From Prionace glauca (taxonomy: Eukaryota; Chordata; Chondrichthyes; Carcharhiniformes; Carcharhinidae): a stretch of DNA of 64,000 nt. This document shows, piece by piece, positions 20,201-32,130 of the stretch. Every line of letters starts with the position of its first letter. Within the stretch, counting starts at the first letter, position 1. Location of the stretch: NCBI GenBank assembly GCA_037974335.1, contig CM075760.1:18632960-18696959 (forward strand), read 5' to 3'. The notes beneath the pieces were generated by a model, which saw only the letters and a program-made list of their open reading frames with translations, ran no database searches and was not told the origin of the DNA. The translations under genes and the position numbers were made by a program.

Positions 20201-20975
20201 GTCACAGAGTAATTGTAAATATATTCCTCATTATATATGAATGAGATCTGGTGAATGAAATTATTAAATTGCAAATGGATGGTAATTGGTGAAAATAATT
20301 ACGATCTTTCTGAACTTTTTTTTATATTCTCCTTATTCGTATCATTAATTACTCAGCACTGTCTCAGTTCATGTCTAAGAATTTCCTATATCAGTAAAAC
20401 TGTGCGAGATACTGCCTCAGTTTTATTCTCCTTGACAATGTTATTTTTAAAACTGTTTCTTTCACGGGATATGGGTCTGATTGGAATTTGGCATTTGACC
20501 ATCCCCACATGGCACTCGGCACTAACACATTACTATTTTCTTGAACCAGGCCCCTGTTTATCTTAAAATACAGCCTGGCTCTGTTAATACTCTGCTAGAC
20601 CAGAGCTCAGTTTACATTGCACACGGCATTCTCTCTGGTTATGTAATATTTGATACTCACTCTATATATATTTCACTGTGGCAATTTTGTTCCTGCACTA
20701 ACTATGCCTCTCTTTGAATTAGGTTTGTTTTACTTCACGGTTTTGTGAGAAGAAGAGATAATATGTTGGGATAAAAAAGATTGTTATCAGGCAAGATCCA
20801 GAAACGGGCAGTATTGGATCACCAGTATTTTATTGTGCTGTTATTTTCTTTGTTTTTTTGTTCTTCATTGACAGTGAATGCTACACAGGACTTGATATCC
20901 ACTTTCACTGCAGCCAGCAGAAGTAGATTTCAGATTTCTTTTCCAGTGTCCAAAACCTCACACGGTTTGTCCTTG
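20201..20975. other. No feature recognised
   Basis: AT-rich DNA with two short plus-strand frames (20255-20566, 20781-21071) without recognisable motifs, start context or neighbours that would support a gene. Confidence 0.4.
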
Positions 20976-20979
20976 CAGA

Positions 20980-21290
20980 AGGATGCAGAGAATTGTGTTC
21001 TCCCAGCCACTTTAATCATTACTGCATTGACCAGTGCAGTAAAAACTGAGACCATGTCTAATACAATATAAACGTGGATATGGACAATTGCAGAAATAAG
21101 ATTGCATCGACTTTGATACAAACAGAGAGAGATCTAAATTAATATAAACAGAGACAATGTCTCGTTTAATATAAACAGAAACATAGTGACATACAATATA
21201 AGCAGGGACAGCGTCTAATTTAGTACAGACAGATAATATATCCAATTTACTATGTGCAAAGACAGACAACATAACATTCTACATGCAAGA
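20980..21290 (+). repeat. Degenerate ~30-bp repeat (ataaacagagacaatgtcta)
   Basis: About eight loosely conserved units built on (a)atataaacagagacaatgtctaattta. Related units occur in reverse orientation at 38.57-38.83, 39.14-39.53 and 42.01-42.15 kb, and in this orientation near 47.58-47.84 kb. Confidence 0.6.
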
Positions 21291-21329
21291 TAGAATGAGT
21301 TAGGGTCCAGGGGAAAATAAACGAAGGCA

Positions 21330-22090
21330 TGGCTCATAATACGAGCTGACACAGGGTAAATTTACTGTAATATAAAGATACTGGTTCAATCCCCATGAAA
21401 TTTGTAAAGACGGCCGACTCTCCCATCAAAATCTTACAGGACAGGAGTAACATGGGGTTCGCTGCAGAATGCAAAGTCCCCTCTGTACTGGCAAATTAAT
21501 AACTCCTACATCAGGAATAGCATGAGTGAGATGCAAAGAGAATCTCCCTCTAAACTATCCAATTCAAACGTTCTTACAACATTATACTGTCTATAAACAG
21601 AGTAAAACTCCGTCTATAAATCTGTTCAAACAAAATTAAGGCAGAAAGAGCATGGACACTCTTCTATGTAAAAACTCTCCTGCACTCTTCCTTCCGAGAT
21701 CCAGGAGGCAGGTTTAAATTAGTGTTAGGTATTGGGGAAAGAGCCGTCCACACAGTTCCACAAAACACACCCAGTCTAGGTACAGCAGAGATTCGATATG
21801 GATTAAATCTTCCCTGACAAAGATATATCAACCATTCATAAACCAGGAACAATGAGTTCAGACGCAGAGTAAATATTCCTCTACTCTGTCCAGTCAAATA
21901 CTCCAAGGACAGGGACAACACCGGCTAAATATAGGGAAAGATTCCACATTGAATCCTTATCACCAGGTGGAACCGAGGTGAGGTGCAGGAGAAAATGTTT
22001 CAAGCATTTCAAGATCATTGATTTCTCAAGAGATCTTTTAGAGTAAATCTCAGTCATGGATTCCAATTTATTGAATTATATTCTTTTAGA
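21330..22090. repeat. Degenerate minisatellite-like repeat
   Basis: Recurring phrases at roughly 80-150 bp: cccatcaaaatcttacagga/ccagtcaaatactccaagga, caggagtaacatggggtt/cagggacaacaccggcta, aaagtcccctctgtactgg/aaatattcctctactctgtc. The copies are heavily diverged. No gene. Confidence 0.5.
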
Positions 22091-22139
22091 AACCTGTACC
22101 TGTGGCTGAGAGAATACATTGGGCAAACATTGATTTTAT

Positions 22140-22212
22140 CGAGCCCGGGGCAGGCTCGAGGGGCTAGATGGCCTACTCCTGCTCCCATTTCTTACGTTCT
22201 TATGTTCTTTTG
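22140..22212 (+). mobile_element. LINE 3' tail fragment, family A
   Basis: ggggcaggctcgaggggcta, then cctactcctgctcccatttc and a ttacgttcttatgttctt tail. Only the last ~70 bp of the family A LINE is present. Confidence 0.8.
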
Positions 22213-22965
22213 CTGTGGAGTGAAGACGATGAACCATCGTGGAGAGACAAGACGCAGAACCAGACAGGAGAAAGACAGAGAAAGAGATGAAACACAGGAG
22301 ATGTTCTGTGTTTTCTGTGTCATTACATTTTGGGATCAGAGGGATTATTTCCTAATTCTGAACATAGATATCATCATGATATTTTTCCTCACATAACTGG
22401 TGAATAAATAATGTTGAAAAACAACCATTACTGGAATCCGTTGATTGATTTGCATGATTGTCTCTATTTCTGCTCTGTGTTGGTGGGGAAATATTTGTTG
22501 TGTTTTTGTCAGTCAACAATCTCATTTGGAATTACTATTCTTGTATTTATTTACATAAATACCTCACTGTTTACAATGAAATGTTCATGACAGAAAAACC
22601 AGATAAACCGTCACTTATTGATCAGTTTCAACTCAAAATAGCGATTTATTTTAAGAATTTTAACAGTTGGTTCAATATGAATAAAACTTTTTGAACATTC
22701 ATAACTCCGGCTGTACTTAACTACAATAAAATAAGACATTTCATTTCAGAATTAGTTCTGAAAGTTCTGATGTCACAATTAATAAAGTATCTGTGAATAG
22801 GCTGATATTCCACTGAATGATAATCTGATTCAGGATTTAATCTGTTTAAACTCGACAAGTTAAATAAAAAACAGATCTGATGTCTGAAATATTCCTTCAC
22901 AAATAGTGATCACACTCACACGAGGGAAGAATAAAAAATGTGGTTATCACGAAGAGATAAAATTA
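22213..22965. other. No feature recognised
   Basis: AT-rich DNA. Two plus-strand frames under 90 codons (22130-22396, 22458-22694) have no recognisable domain. I see no promoter or splice evidence for them. Confidence 0.4.
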
Positions 22966-22969
22966 TTTT

Positions 22970-23440
22970 TGCTCCCTCACAGGCGACAGGGAAGCGGGTT
23001 CGATTCTAACATTGGGTGACTGTGTGTGGTTTTCACATTCTACCCATATCCATGTGAGTTCCCTCCGAGTGCTCCAGTTTCCTTCCACAGTCCCAGGATG
23101 TGCAGGGTAGGTGGATTGGCTGTGATAAATTGCCCCTTAGCGCCCAATGATGTGCAAAGTAGAATCATAGAATCCCTACAGTGCAGAAGTAGAGCATTTG
23201 GTTCATCAAGTCTGCTATCCGGCAGAGCATCCTTCCCAGGCCCAATGTAAATTGTCTATGCTAAATTTCCTGTTAGTGTCCAATAATGTGTAGGTTCGGG
23301 GGATTAGCCTGTGAATATGTGTGGTTGCCGGGATCGGATGAAAGCTTGCCTAGGTAGGATGCTCTGCTGGAGAGCCCGCTGCAGAGTTATTGGACCGAAT
23401 GACCATGTTGAACTGTAGGGATTCTATGATTTTATGCTGC
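22970..23440 (+). mobile_element. SINE with an embedded inverted SINE end
   Basis: The plus-strand SINE core is visible (gggttcgattctaaca, ctccgagtgctccagtttcc, aattgccccttagcg), and its end returns at 23240-23440 (ggattctatgattttatg). Between them, 23160-23235 is a SINE 3' end in reverse orientation (catagaatccctacagtgca). Confidence 0.75.
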
Positions 23441-24125
23441 TATGATCAGGCAGAGCAGTGATTATATTCACATTAATCTCAGCGATTCCAAAGTATTACA
23501 AATTATGGGGGAATTTGAATGTATAGAACATTTTACCCGACCTCATGTCGCCCCAAAGTTATTAAAACTCACTGAGGTACCTTTGCTGAATTTACTCGCT
23601 GTTCTCATGTTGTAACTAACCAGGTAAGTTACGTACCACAAACTCCCACAAACCCGGTTGTGATAAATGGCCAACAAATTTGCGATTTTATTTGACAAAT
23701 GAGGATTTGGGTCGGATATTGGACAGAACAGACTTGCTGTTCATAATTATATCAAGAGATTTTACATCCTGGCATTGATGTTAAATACGAATCTGGTTCT
23801 CTCTCTCTGATGATACCCATTGAGATCCTGAGTAGCACTGTTGCTGTTTTAGTTTTAGATTTCCGGAATCTGCAGCAATTTACACTGATTTTATTGAATC
23901 TCTGGATGCGAGCGTCACTGACAAAGCTAACATTAATTGGTGATTGTGAACCATCTTGCTGAAACCTGCCCTCCGGATGGGTGACTTTCCACTGCAGGTT
24001 TAATACAACTGGGTGGATTTCTCGGATATTTCAGTGGTGGTGAAGGGCTATTTTCATCACATGGAACTGGAGTCTGTGTAGGACAGACAGGAGAAAGATA
24101 GGAATACTCGGTTTATAGTTATTTG
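23441..24125. other. 3' side of the VH pseudogene, no D, J or C found
   Basis: I searched this stretch for heptamer-spacer-nonamer sets, a WGQG motif and Cmu-like exons on the minus strand and found none. 23815-23890 is a partial dispersed repeat. The rest is unassigned. Confidence 0.45.
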
Positions 24126-24126
24126 C

Positions 24127-24545
24127 AAAGAGAAGATGTTGTTTGAAGTTTAAAAACAAATCTGTGGATTCTGGAATTCAAACCCAAAGAGAAAATGCTG
24201 GAAAATCTCAGCAGGCCTGGCAATATTTGTAAGGAGAGGGAACAGCTGACGTTTCGAGTCCAGATGTCCCGAGACTGTCCATCAATTTCTCTTCACGTTG
24301 TTTTAAGCGTCTTTGGGTGGAATAAATTGATTCTGAATCTCTGGGGCGGAGGAATTGTGGGTTGATCCAAGACTATCATACTGAAGGAGAGACTATAAAC
24401 CCTATCAGGGACGGGTCGGACCCAGACCATCCAGTTGCTGACCATATTGAACACTTTGTCTTTACAGCTCAGTCTCAGGGAGCCTCAGGGATGCCCGGTT
24501 TCTGCCTCTGGCTGAGTCAACACAAACTCCGATTCGACACTTTAA
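24127..24545 (-). pseudogene. VH pseudogene of a decayed second Ig cluster
   Basis: Minus-strand relic of a VH exon. 24362-24545 reads SEFVLTQPEAETGHP, a stop, then GSLRLSCKDKVFN and NWMVWVRPVPDR, aligned with [20 protein letters not shown] and WIRQVPGQG of the intact VH. The stop (TGA, 24487-24485) replaces a framework 1 glycine codon. 24127-24151 keeps the framework 3 phrase TSNNIFSL, 24 bases the same as the intact gene, but about 210 bp of a dispersed repeat (24152-24361) separates the two parts. CDR2, the YYC end and any RSS are absent. Homology resumes upstream in the leader intron (24850-24950) behind a LINE fragment, and no leader exon is found. It is plainly dead. Confidence 0.88.
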
Positions 24546-24850
24546 AAAAAAACTATGAAAAGAAAACACACCTCACCCCGGACACACTCTCTCACATTTT
24601 TCCATCGGGAACTAGGTAAAAAACAAAGTCTGAAAACACTACAAACCGACTCAGAAACAATTTCTTTACAGCTGCAATCAGATTTTTGAATGGAGCTACC
24701 TCGCATTAAATTGATATTTTTCTAGACCCGAGCTATGACTACAACATAATATTCTTCACTCTCTCCCTTCCTTCTCTATGCACGGTATGCTCCGTCTGTA
24801 TAGTGCGCAAGACTGTGTACGAATATGTGTGATAATAATAAATCAAATAA
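24546..24850 (+). mobile_element. LINE 3' end inserted in the pseudogene's leader intron
   Basis: A plus-strand non-LTR 3' end: tttacagctgcaatcagatttttgaatgg-type wording, then cctcgcattaaattgatatt, ggtatgctccgtctgtatag and an ending of gataataataaatcaaat. It splits the VH homology: V exon sequence ends at 24545, and intron homology (aaaaacaccgaggatta, gattgctgacactggaa) resumes at 24855. Confidence 0.75.
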
Positions 24851-24960
24851 AATATATCAAAAAACACCGAGGATTATTCCCAGTGAATTGATTGCTGACA
24901 CTGGAATATTCAACAGACAAACTAACACTGAGGCAGAAAGAGTGAAATCCATTGGAACGT
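24851..24960 (-). pseudogene. Remnant of the VH leader intron
   Basis: aaaacaccgaggattattcc, gtgaattgattgctgacact and actaacactgaggcagaaag match 15850-15940 in the leader intron of the intact VH. Similarity is lost where the leader exon should begin. Confidence 0.8.
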
Positions 24961-25439
24961 CTCTGCCACTCCAAAAGGTGAAATTATATTTGAGCCTCTG
25001 TTATAGAGAAAAAAACACTTTGATTGTAAATCAAGTCCCTTAATTCTGTACCCCCCTTCACAAGAGAATAGACATAAAGAAAATGACATTACCTTATCAG
25101 AGTAAAAACGTCAGTCTGATTTGCACATTGCAGCATAAATATAATCCATTTGAACAATTATTATCGATTTATGTAACTAATTGCTGGAATAATTTTATTT
25201 CAGGTGTGGGTAGCTGTCACTGTAATTTGGGACTGGATACAAGAAGGAGGGAAGAAATGGCCTAATGTTATCGCGAGGCAATTAATGCACAAACTTAACT
25301 AATGTTCTCAGGACCTGACTTCGAATCCAACCACCACAGATGGTGGGATTTAAATTCAGTAAAAAAAGCATCTGGAAATAACAATCCACTTATGGTCATG
25401 ATATCATTGTCGATTGTGTAAAAACCTACCTGCTTCACT

Positions 25440-25570
25440 AATGTATTTTAGAGAAGGGAATCTGCCGTCCTTACCTGGTCTGGCCTATGTGTGATCCAAG
25501 AACCACAGCAATGTGATTGGCTCTCACTGCCCTCGGACAAGAAGTAGGCAATAAATTCTGATCAACCAAA
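25440..25570 (+). repeat. Dispersed 'tctgccgtccttacctggtc' repeat
   Basis: Plus-strand fragment with aatctgccgtccttacctgg, gtgatccaagaaccacagca and ggcaataaat. The same family is seen at 2745-2860 and 62055-62260. Confidence 0.6.
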
Positions 25571-25574
25571 GGTG

Positions 25575-25882
25575 CCCATGTCATAGAATCATTACAGAGC
25601 AGAAGAAGGCCTTTTAGCCTATCAGGCCCAAACCCACAACATTCCCATCCAAGTCTATCCCCATCACCCCACTTATATTCCCTGCTAATTCTCTTGACAC
25701 GATTGGACAATTCATCATCGTGGATCAACCTAAGCGGCATATCCTTGAACAATGTGAGTAAATGAGCAGGCAATTGGAGAATATGCAGACTCCACACAGA
25801 CAGACCCAAACTGGGAGTTGAACCCGGGTATCCTGGTGCTTTGAGGCAGAAGCCCTAACATATATGCCACTGTGACATCCAC
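25575..25882 (-). mobile_element. SINE
   Basis: Minus-strand SINE: its 3' end is at the left (catagaatcattacagagca) and its tRNA-like head at the right (gagttgaacccgggtatcc, ggcagaagccctaacata). The middle is diverged. Confidence 0.75.
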
Positions 25883-27437
25883 AAATTAATTCAAAAAGGA
25901 CAATCCTCATGTTATGCAATATTACACGTTAGATTTCCCCAACGGCTCCTTTATCCTGTGAAAATTAACACTGAAAGAAAACTGGTTGACTTATAATTAA
26001 TTGAATTGACAGGGAAACATGACATCGACATCAACCTTTGACAGAGGATTTATAGAATCCGAATGGACACGGTGATCAGGAAAGCTCTTTGTCAACATCC
26101 AAATCACTGCTGCTCATTTTATTGGCCACCGGCTGTAGAACATTCACTGGTAGTGGGAACTCAGGATATTAGGACTTTGTGGCATATTGCACAATATCAC
26201 AAAAATAAATGTTTTGTCTTCCACTAAACCAGGCCGTTTCTTCACTCATTGGCAGCTATGAGAGCGACAGTTAAATAATCGAAACCAGATTATGCTGGAC
26301 AACAGAACATGGTGCCGATCAGGGATAAGAGAGGTTGTCTTTTTAAAGAGGTGCAGAACACTTAGAATATTCCAGGAATCCGCGCTTTTCAAGACAATTG
26401 TATGATTTTATTTTACTTTTAATTATTTTCATTTTGGGGCCATTGCACTGATCTCATTGGACTTTGGGGGTGGGGAGGTCAAAATCTCTTTCTTCCACGT
26501 CATGAAGTTACTCACAAAGTAACTTTAATTGTTGGAAGGACATTTATTTGGAAGATAGACAAATGAAATAGCATCTGGCCAATTTCCTCGTTCCCCATAC
26601 TGTTTAATCACAGTGCAGCCCTTTAAAATATTTGCTTGGAAGGAATACCATTTAAAAACCTTTCTTTATTATGGGAATCAAGCATTTATTGTATAACTGG
26701 ATAAATCCCATTTAATCCTTACATATTCACGTTAATCTGTCCCACGCAGTATTTGGCAGCAGTCCAACCCCAAGATATTTACAGGAAGCATCTGACGGTG
26801 TTTGTTCAGTAAGTCAAAGATCTGTTTCCTCAGTACTGAACAGTTGGCTGCAAGCCAACTTCAAACTCTTAGCATTGTCAATAGAGCCTATTTATAAACA
26901 AATCTGCCCAGCAACAACTCGAGGCAACTTAATTATTATTTTTTAAAGCTGTAAACCTACATAAATGCTTCCCATTTCATTGGAAAAAAAAGCTACCCAG
27001 ATTCTCTGGCACCTTGTTAGTAACAATGATGATCTCTCCAACCCAACAATACACTGTGATGGATGGATAGAAATAAATACAGGCAGATTGTGAGAGTTGA
27101 TTCAGAGAGGTGATATGTCTTATACTGCATAAATATGTAGGCTGGTGTTTTTTTTCACTTAATTCTTCCACGGGACGTGGGGGTCCCTGGAAAGAACAAC
27201 ATTTATTTCCGGTATTTAATTCCTTTTCAGCTGAGTGGTGTGGTATTGCCCAGTTATATATATGGCGGTCCATCTTGAGATACACCTTGCTGAGGCCAAG
27301 TAGGGATGGCAGATGTCCTTCATTGGGGAATCAGAGGGTTATCTCGTCGCTATCAGTATGAATCAAGATTTATTGATTGAATTCAAATTCCACCAGCTGC
27401 CATGGTCGGATTTAATCTCAATTTAATTCAATTTAAT

Positions 27438-27985
27438 TCCAGAGATTCACCACCCTTTGACTGAAGAAGTTCTTCCTCAACTCCATTCTAAACTGCCGCC
27501 CCCCTCCTTATCTTGAGGCTGTGCCCTCTAGTCCTGCTGTCCTTTTTGAGCGGGAAGAATCTCTCTACTTCTCCCCTATCCATCCCCTTCATTATCTCAT
27601 ACGTCTCTGTAAGATCCCCCCTCATCCTTCTAAATTCCAATGAGTACAAACCCAGTATATTCAGCCTCTCTTCATAGTCTAACCCCCTCATCTCTGGTAT
27701 CAGCCTAGTGAACCTCCTCTGCACTCCCTCCAAGGTCAAAATATCCTTGCACAAGTGCGGCGACCAAAACTGCACACAGTACTCCAGCTGTGGCCTCACC
27801 AGTACCCTATACAATTGCAGCAAAACCCCCCTTCTTTTATATTCTATCCCCCTCGCTATGAAGGCCAACATCACATTTGCCTTCCTGACCACCTGCTGCA
27901 CCTGCAGACTGGGTTTTTGCGACTCATGCACAATAACCCCCTGGTCCCTCTGCTCCGTACATGCTGCAGCTTTTCGCCCTTTAAA
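27438..27985 (-). mobile_element. LINE fragment, family A
   Basis: Minus-strand fragment of the C-terminal reverse-transcriptase region: HESQKPSLQVQQVVRKANVM, LEYCVQFWSPHLCKDILTL and GLYSLEFRRMRGDLTETYEI, open over 147 codons (27488-27931). It lacks both the catalytic core and the 3' tail. It lies at the end of copy B of the VH-upstream duplication. Confidence 0.9.
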
Positions 27986-28535
27986 TAGTAATGCCTCCTA
28001 CTATTATTTATTTTTGAGGATTTATTTATTTTTTATTTATTTACTTTTGTGAATTTTTCCTATTTATTTTTGTGAATGGAGAATTATTGGTAATATTGGC
28101 GTCAGGCGATGATCACCTCCAAAAAGGGGGAATCTGACCGTTGCCCCTTGTCACTCAATGATATTGCAACACTGAATCAACAACTATCAACGTCTTCGAG
28201 GTTACCATTGTCTAATCGCTGTGTTAGCTGGGTATATACATGCTCCAGCTGGAATATCAGCTCAGCCTGCTGTGAGTAACCCGCCTCCTAACTCCCCAAA
28301 CCTGTGCGCCAGCTGCACGACACATGTTAGGAGACAAAAAGAGTTGTCTCCACTTACTTGAATAAGTACAGCTCAAACAACATTCAAAAATCTTCATCCC
28401 ATTCAGGCCAAAGCAGCCGGCTTGACAGGAATAACATTTCCAAATGCCCACTCCCTCCACCACACAGAGCATCATTATGTACCATCTACAAGTTTCACTT
28501 CCGGACCTCACCAAGGCTCCTTAGGCAGCCACACG
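27986..28535. other. No gene recognised; AT-rich patch
   Basis: 28010-28080 is low-complexity (tttattta)-type sequence. The rest has no recognisable feature. Confidence 0.4.
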
Positions 28536-28599
28536 GTGGGTTGCCATCTGCAAGGACAGGGGTAACAGTTACCAGGGAATACCACCTATAAATTCCCCT

Positions 28600-28812
28600 C
28601 CAAGTCAGTCATATACCTGATGTAGAAATGTATCATCCTTCCATCACTGTCACGGGACCGAGATCCTAGAACTCCCTGTGTAACAGGACCGTATGGATAT
28701 CTACACCACAGGGTCTGCAGCAATTCAAGAAGGTAGCTTACCACCAGTTTACTAAAGGCAGTGAGGAATAGGCAACAAATACTGACTAGGCCAGCAACGT
28801 CCATATCCCTTA
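28600..28812 (+). repeat. Dispersed repeat ending aacaaatactgac
   Basis: Reads gatcctagaactccctgtgt, cagcaattcaagaaggtagc, ggaataggcaacaaatactg and ggccagcaacgtccatat. Same family as 20030-20200 and 9945-10025. Confidence 0.6.
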
Positions 28813-29505
28813 AATTAAAACATCAACATATCAATGTTTATGAATGGATGATAACTAATGAACACAATTGGGCATCTTTGTAAATGTTTGGCAATTGATG
28901 AAAATAAATATCAACTTTCTGAACATTTATGACCTTCTTTTTCTCTGCCAGAAGATAGGTTCCATTCCACAGGAGATTCATGATTCAGAAACATCACACT
29001 ATCCGAAGATAAGGCGGATAGAAGAGACGGCAACATCTGTAGGTGTATCTCAATCATAACATTACGGGACAGGCCTTTGATAGGATGACAATTTTGTTAC
29101 TCATCTGCTTGAAGACCGGGATTAAGCTGAAGCGCAGTGTTTTGTTTGTGTTGGGGTGATGGGTATCACCATCTATGGGCAGGGGAATGTATGGGTATGG
29201 TATGTATAGAGATATGTATATCTATATAGAGATATGTATAGAGATATGATATGTATAGAGATATACATATCATACCCATAAATTGGTGAATCTCAGTAAG
29301 ACATTCGACACTAACATCAGGTCAGAGACTACAACATTTGGGGGAACTAAGCTCTCCATCAAAAAATTCTCGGTCTCTTTCATGACACAGAAAAGGAAAA
29401 ATTACAAAACAACTGATAGCTTCATTGACAACACTTAGGGTTGAATCAACCTCTCAATAAATTGTCCTCCTCAGTCATCAACAAATGTGAACTATGAAAA
29501 AAGAC
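28813..29505. other. Mostly unassigned, with one short inverted repeat
   Basis: No gene recognised. 29192-29280 is AT-rich and forms an imperfect inverted repeat: gggtatggtatgtata at the left against tatacatatcatacccata at the right, enclosing several gagatatgtat units. Confidence 0.55.
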
Positions 29506-29507
29506 AT

Positions 29508-31205
29508 AAGAACATAAGAACATAAGAACATAAGAAATAGGAGCAGGAGTAGGCCATCCGGCCCCTCGAGCCTGCCCCGCCATTCAATAAGATCATGGCT
29601 GATCTGTCGTGACTCAGCTCCACCTTCCCGCCCTCTCCCCATAACCCTTAATCCCTTCTCTTATCAAAAACCCATCAACCCGTTTCTTAAAAATATTTAG
29701 CGAGGCAGCCTCCACCACTTCAATGGGCAGAGAATTCCAGAGATTCACCACCCTTTGAGTGAAGAAGTTCCTCCTCAACTCTGTTCTAAACCGCCCCCCC
29801 TTTATCTTGAGGCTGTGCCCCCTAGTCCTACTGTCTTTTTTGAGCGGGAACAGTCTCTCCACCTCTATCCTATCCATCCCATTCATCATCTTATACGTCT
29901 CAATGAGATCTCCCCTCATTCTTCTAAACTCCAACGAGTACAAGCCTAGTTCATTCAGCCTCTCCTCATAGCTCAATCCCCTCAACTCCGGTATCAGCCG
30001 AGTAAACCTCCTCTGCACTCCCTCCAGGGCCAAAACATCCTTGCGCAGGTGCGGCGCCCAAAACTGCACACAGTACTCCAGCTGCGGCCTCACCAATGCC
30101 CTATACAGCTGCAGCAAGACCTCCCTACTTTTATATTCAATCCCCTTCGCTATGAAGGCCAGCATCCCATTCACCTTCCTGACCACCTGCTGCACCTGCA
30201 AGCTGGGTTTTTGCGACTCATGCACAAGGACCCCGAGGTCCCTCTGCACCGTCGCCTGCTGCAGTTTTTCGCCCCGTAAGTAATAGTCCTTCCTACCATT
30301 CCTCCTACCAAAGTGGACCACCTCACACTTGCCAACATTAAATTCCATTTGCCATTTCCTGGCCCATTCGCCCAGCCTATCTAGATCCTTCTGCAGACTC
30401 TCCACACCCTCCGCACAATTTGCCTTTCCTCCAATCTTGGTGTCATCAGCAAATTTCGACACCCTGCACTCGGTTCCCTCCTCCAGATCATCTATGTAAA
30501 TGGTAAATAGCTGAGGCCCCAGCACCGACCCCTGGGGCACCCCACTAGTCACCAACCGCCAATCCGAATAGCATCCATTGACCCCCACTCTCTGCCTCCT
30601 ATTTGACAACCAATCCTCTATCCACGCTAACACCCTACCCCCAACTCCATGTCCCCTGACCTTCTGCAATAACCTCTTGTGAGGTACCTTGTCAAACGCC
30701 TTCTGAAAATCCGGAAAGACCACATCCACCGGCTCTCCTCCATCCACTGCCCTAGACATATCCTCATAGAACTCCAGTAAATTTGTCAGACACGACTTCC
30801 CTTTAATGAAACCGTGTTGCGTCCGCCCTATCAAGCAATTCCCCTCAAGATGCCTCGCTATTTCCTCCTTAATGACGGTTTCTAACATTTTACCTACCAC
30901 AGACGTTAAACTAACCGGCCTATAATTCCCCGCCTTTTGCCTGGCACCCTTCTTAAACAACGGCGTAACATTAGCCGTTTTCCAATCCTCCGGCACTTCC
31001 CCGGAATCCAGCGACGTCTGTAAAATAACCACCAAGGCATCCACTATCACCTCCGCCATTTCTTTCAGAACCCTCGGATGCATTCCATCCGGTCCTGGGG
31101 AGTTGTCCACAATCAGCCCCTCCAGTCTGTCGAGCACCGCCTCTCTAGTAACAGTAATGTCATTAAGACCCTCCATTCCTCCACCCTCCATTAAGACACC
31201 AAACT
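29508..31205 (-). mobile_element. CR1/L2-like LINE, family A, 5'-truncated, with open reverse transcriptase
   Basis: Minus-strand non-LTR retrotransposon. The open frame (29614-31191, 525 aa) covers the reverse transcriptase: [80 protein letters not shown] and the catalytic [11 protein letters not shown], then the C-terminal domain ending LIREGIKGYGERAGRWS. The endonuclease is missing, the usual result of 5' truncation. The 3' end is a short tandem tail, (TTCTTATG)n on the minus strand, a CR1-type feature. It appears inserted in the 3' end of the LINE that starts at 31215. The long frame suggests a fairly young copy. Confidence 0.95.
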
Positions 31206-31374
31206 AAAATGAATAGAACAAAGAACAAAGAACAACACAGCACGGGAATCAGGCCCTTCGGCCCAACGAACCCGTGTCGCCATCTTAACAATGTGTTTTT
31301 CCTCCTCCACCCTTGACCCATGTCTATGCTTATGGTACCCTCATTGGAAACCAGATTAAGAGGAGAATAATTTA

Positions 31375-31480
31375 GGGACAATTTGTTACACCAATCAGCC
31401 TAATAACACTTCTTTGGGGTGTGGGAGGAAATCAGAGCACCCAGAGGAAACCCACGCAACCACAGGGAGAATGTACATGC
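31375..31480 (-). mobile_element. SINE fragment nested in LINE
   Basis: Minus-strand V-SINE-type core: ggtgtgggaggaaatcagag, gaggaaacccacgcaaccac and gggagaatgtaca. Confidence 0.75.
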
Positions 31481-31889
31481 CCCTCGTTAGACAACGAGGT
31501 GGACCGAAACACCTGTGGAGTGAAAGAGAAAAACATCAACACATGTAGCATTAGATTTCTAGTCACGTCCCCAGGCTCTGATCCATATTTAAAACAGTCT
31601 CCTGTGACTCTCCATCCCGATTTTCCTCATGTATCTATCAAAGTAAACTTTAAACAAGTCCATCGTGCCTGCCTCCACCACCTTACTTGGCAGTGCATTC
31701 CATACCCCCACGACCCTCTGTGTGAAAAACCTCCCTCTAGCATCCAAATTATACCTCTCCCCCCTCACCATAAGCCCGTGGCCTCTCGTGATATTTGTCT
31801 CCAATCTAAGAAAAAGCTTGCCACTCTTTACTCTGTCTATACCCTTCATTATTTTATACACCTCTATTAGTTCCCCCCTCAATCTCAAT

Positions 31890-32130
31890 AGTGTCGGGTC
31901 AATTTGTTACCCCAAACAGCCTAAGAGCTCATCTTTGGGGTGTGGGAGGAAACCGGAGCGCTCGGAGGAAACCCACGCAACCACAGGGAGAATGTGCAAA
32001 CTCCCACAGACACAGACCCAAATCCATGCATCTGCACAGCCAGCAGTGCTAGTCACTGAGCTGTTGCGGCGCCCATCTACCGGTCCAGGATCAAGCACAC
32101 ACACCGACACGAAGTACTAGGCCACTCCCG
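31890..32130 (-). mobile_element. SINE nested in LINE
   Basis: Minus-strand SINE with core (tggggtgtgggaggaaacc, cacgcaaccacagggagaat, gtgcaaactcccacagacac) and a tRNA-like head end (gccagcagtgctagtcactg). The duplicated LINE wording on either side (cctcgttagacaacgaggtg at 31482 and cctcgtttgacaacaaggtg at 32174) suggests a local duplication. Confidence 0.75.

Larger units (their letters stand above)
25120..27370 (-). repeat. VH-upstream segment, copy B of a duplication
   Basis: Diverged direct copy of 16.48-18.12 kb about 9 kb away, in the same order and orientation and lying upstream of the VH pseudogene. It is interrupted at 25440-25880 by a dispersed repeat and a SINE. Together with the VH relic it marks duplication of at least the V and its 5' flank, and probably of a whole cluster that later lost D, J and C. 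Confidence 0.8.

Noticed and set aside
19560-24125. D, J or C segments belonging to the VH relic
   Set aside because: I searched for heptamer/nonamer pairs, WGQG and Cmu cysteine-tryptophan landmarks on the minus strand and found none that hold together.
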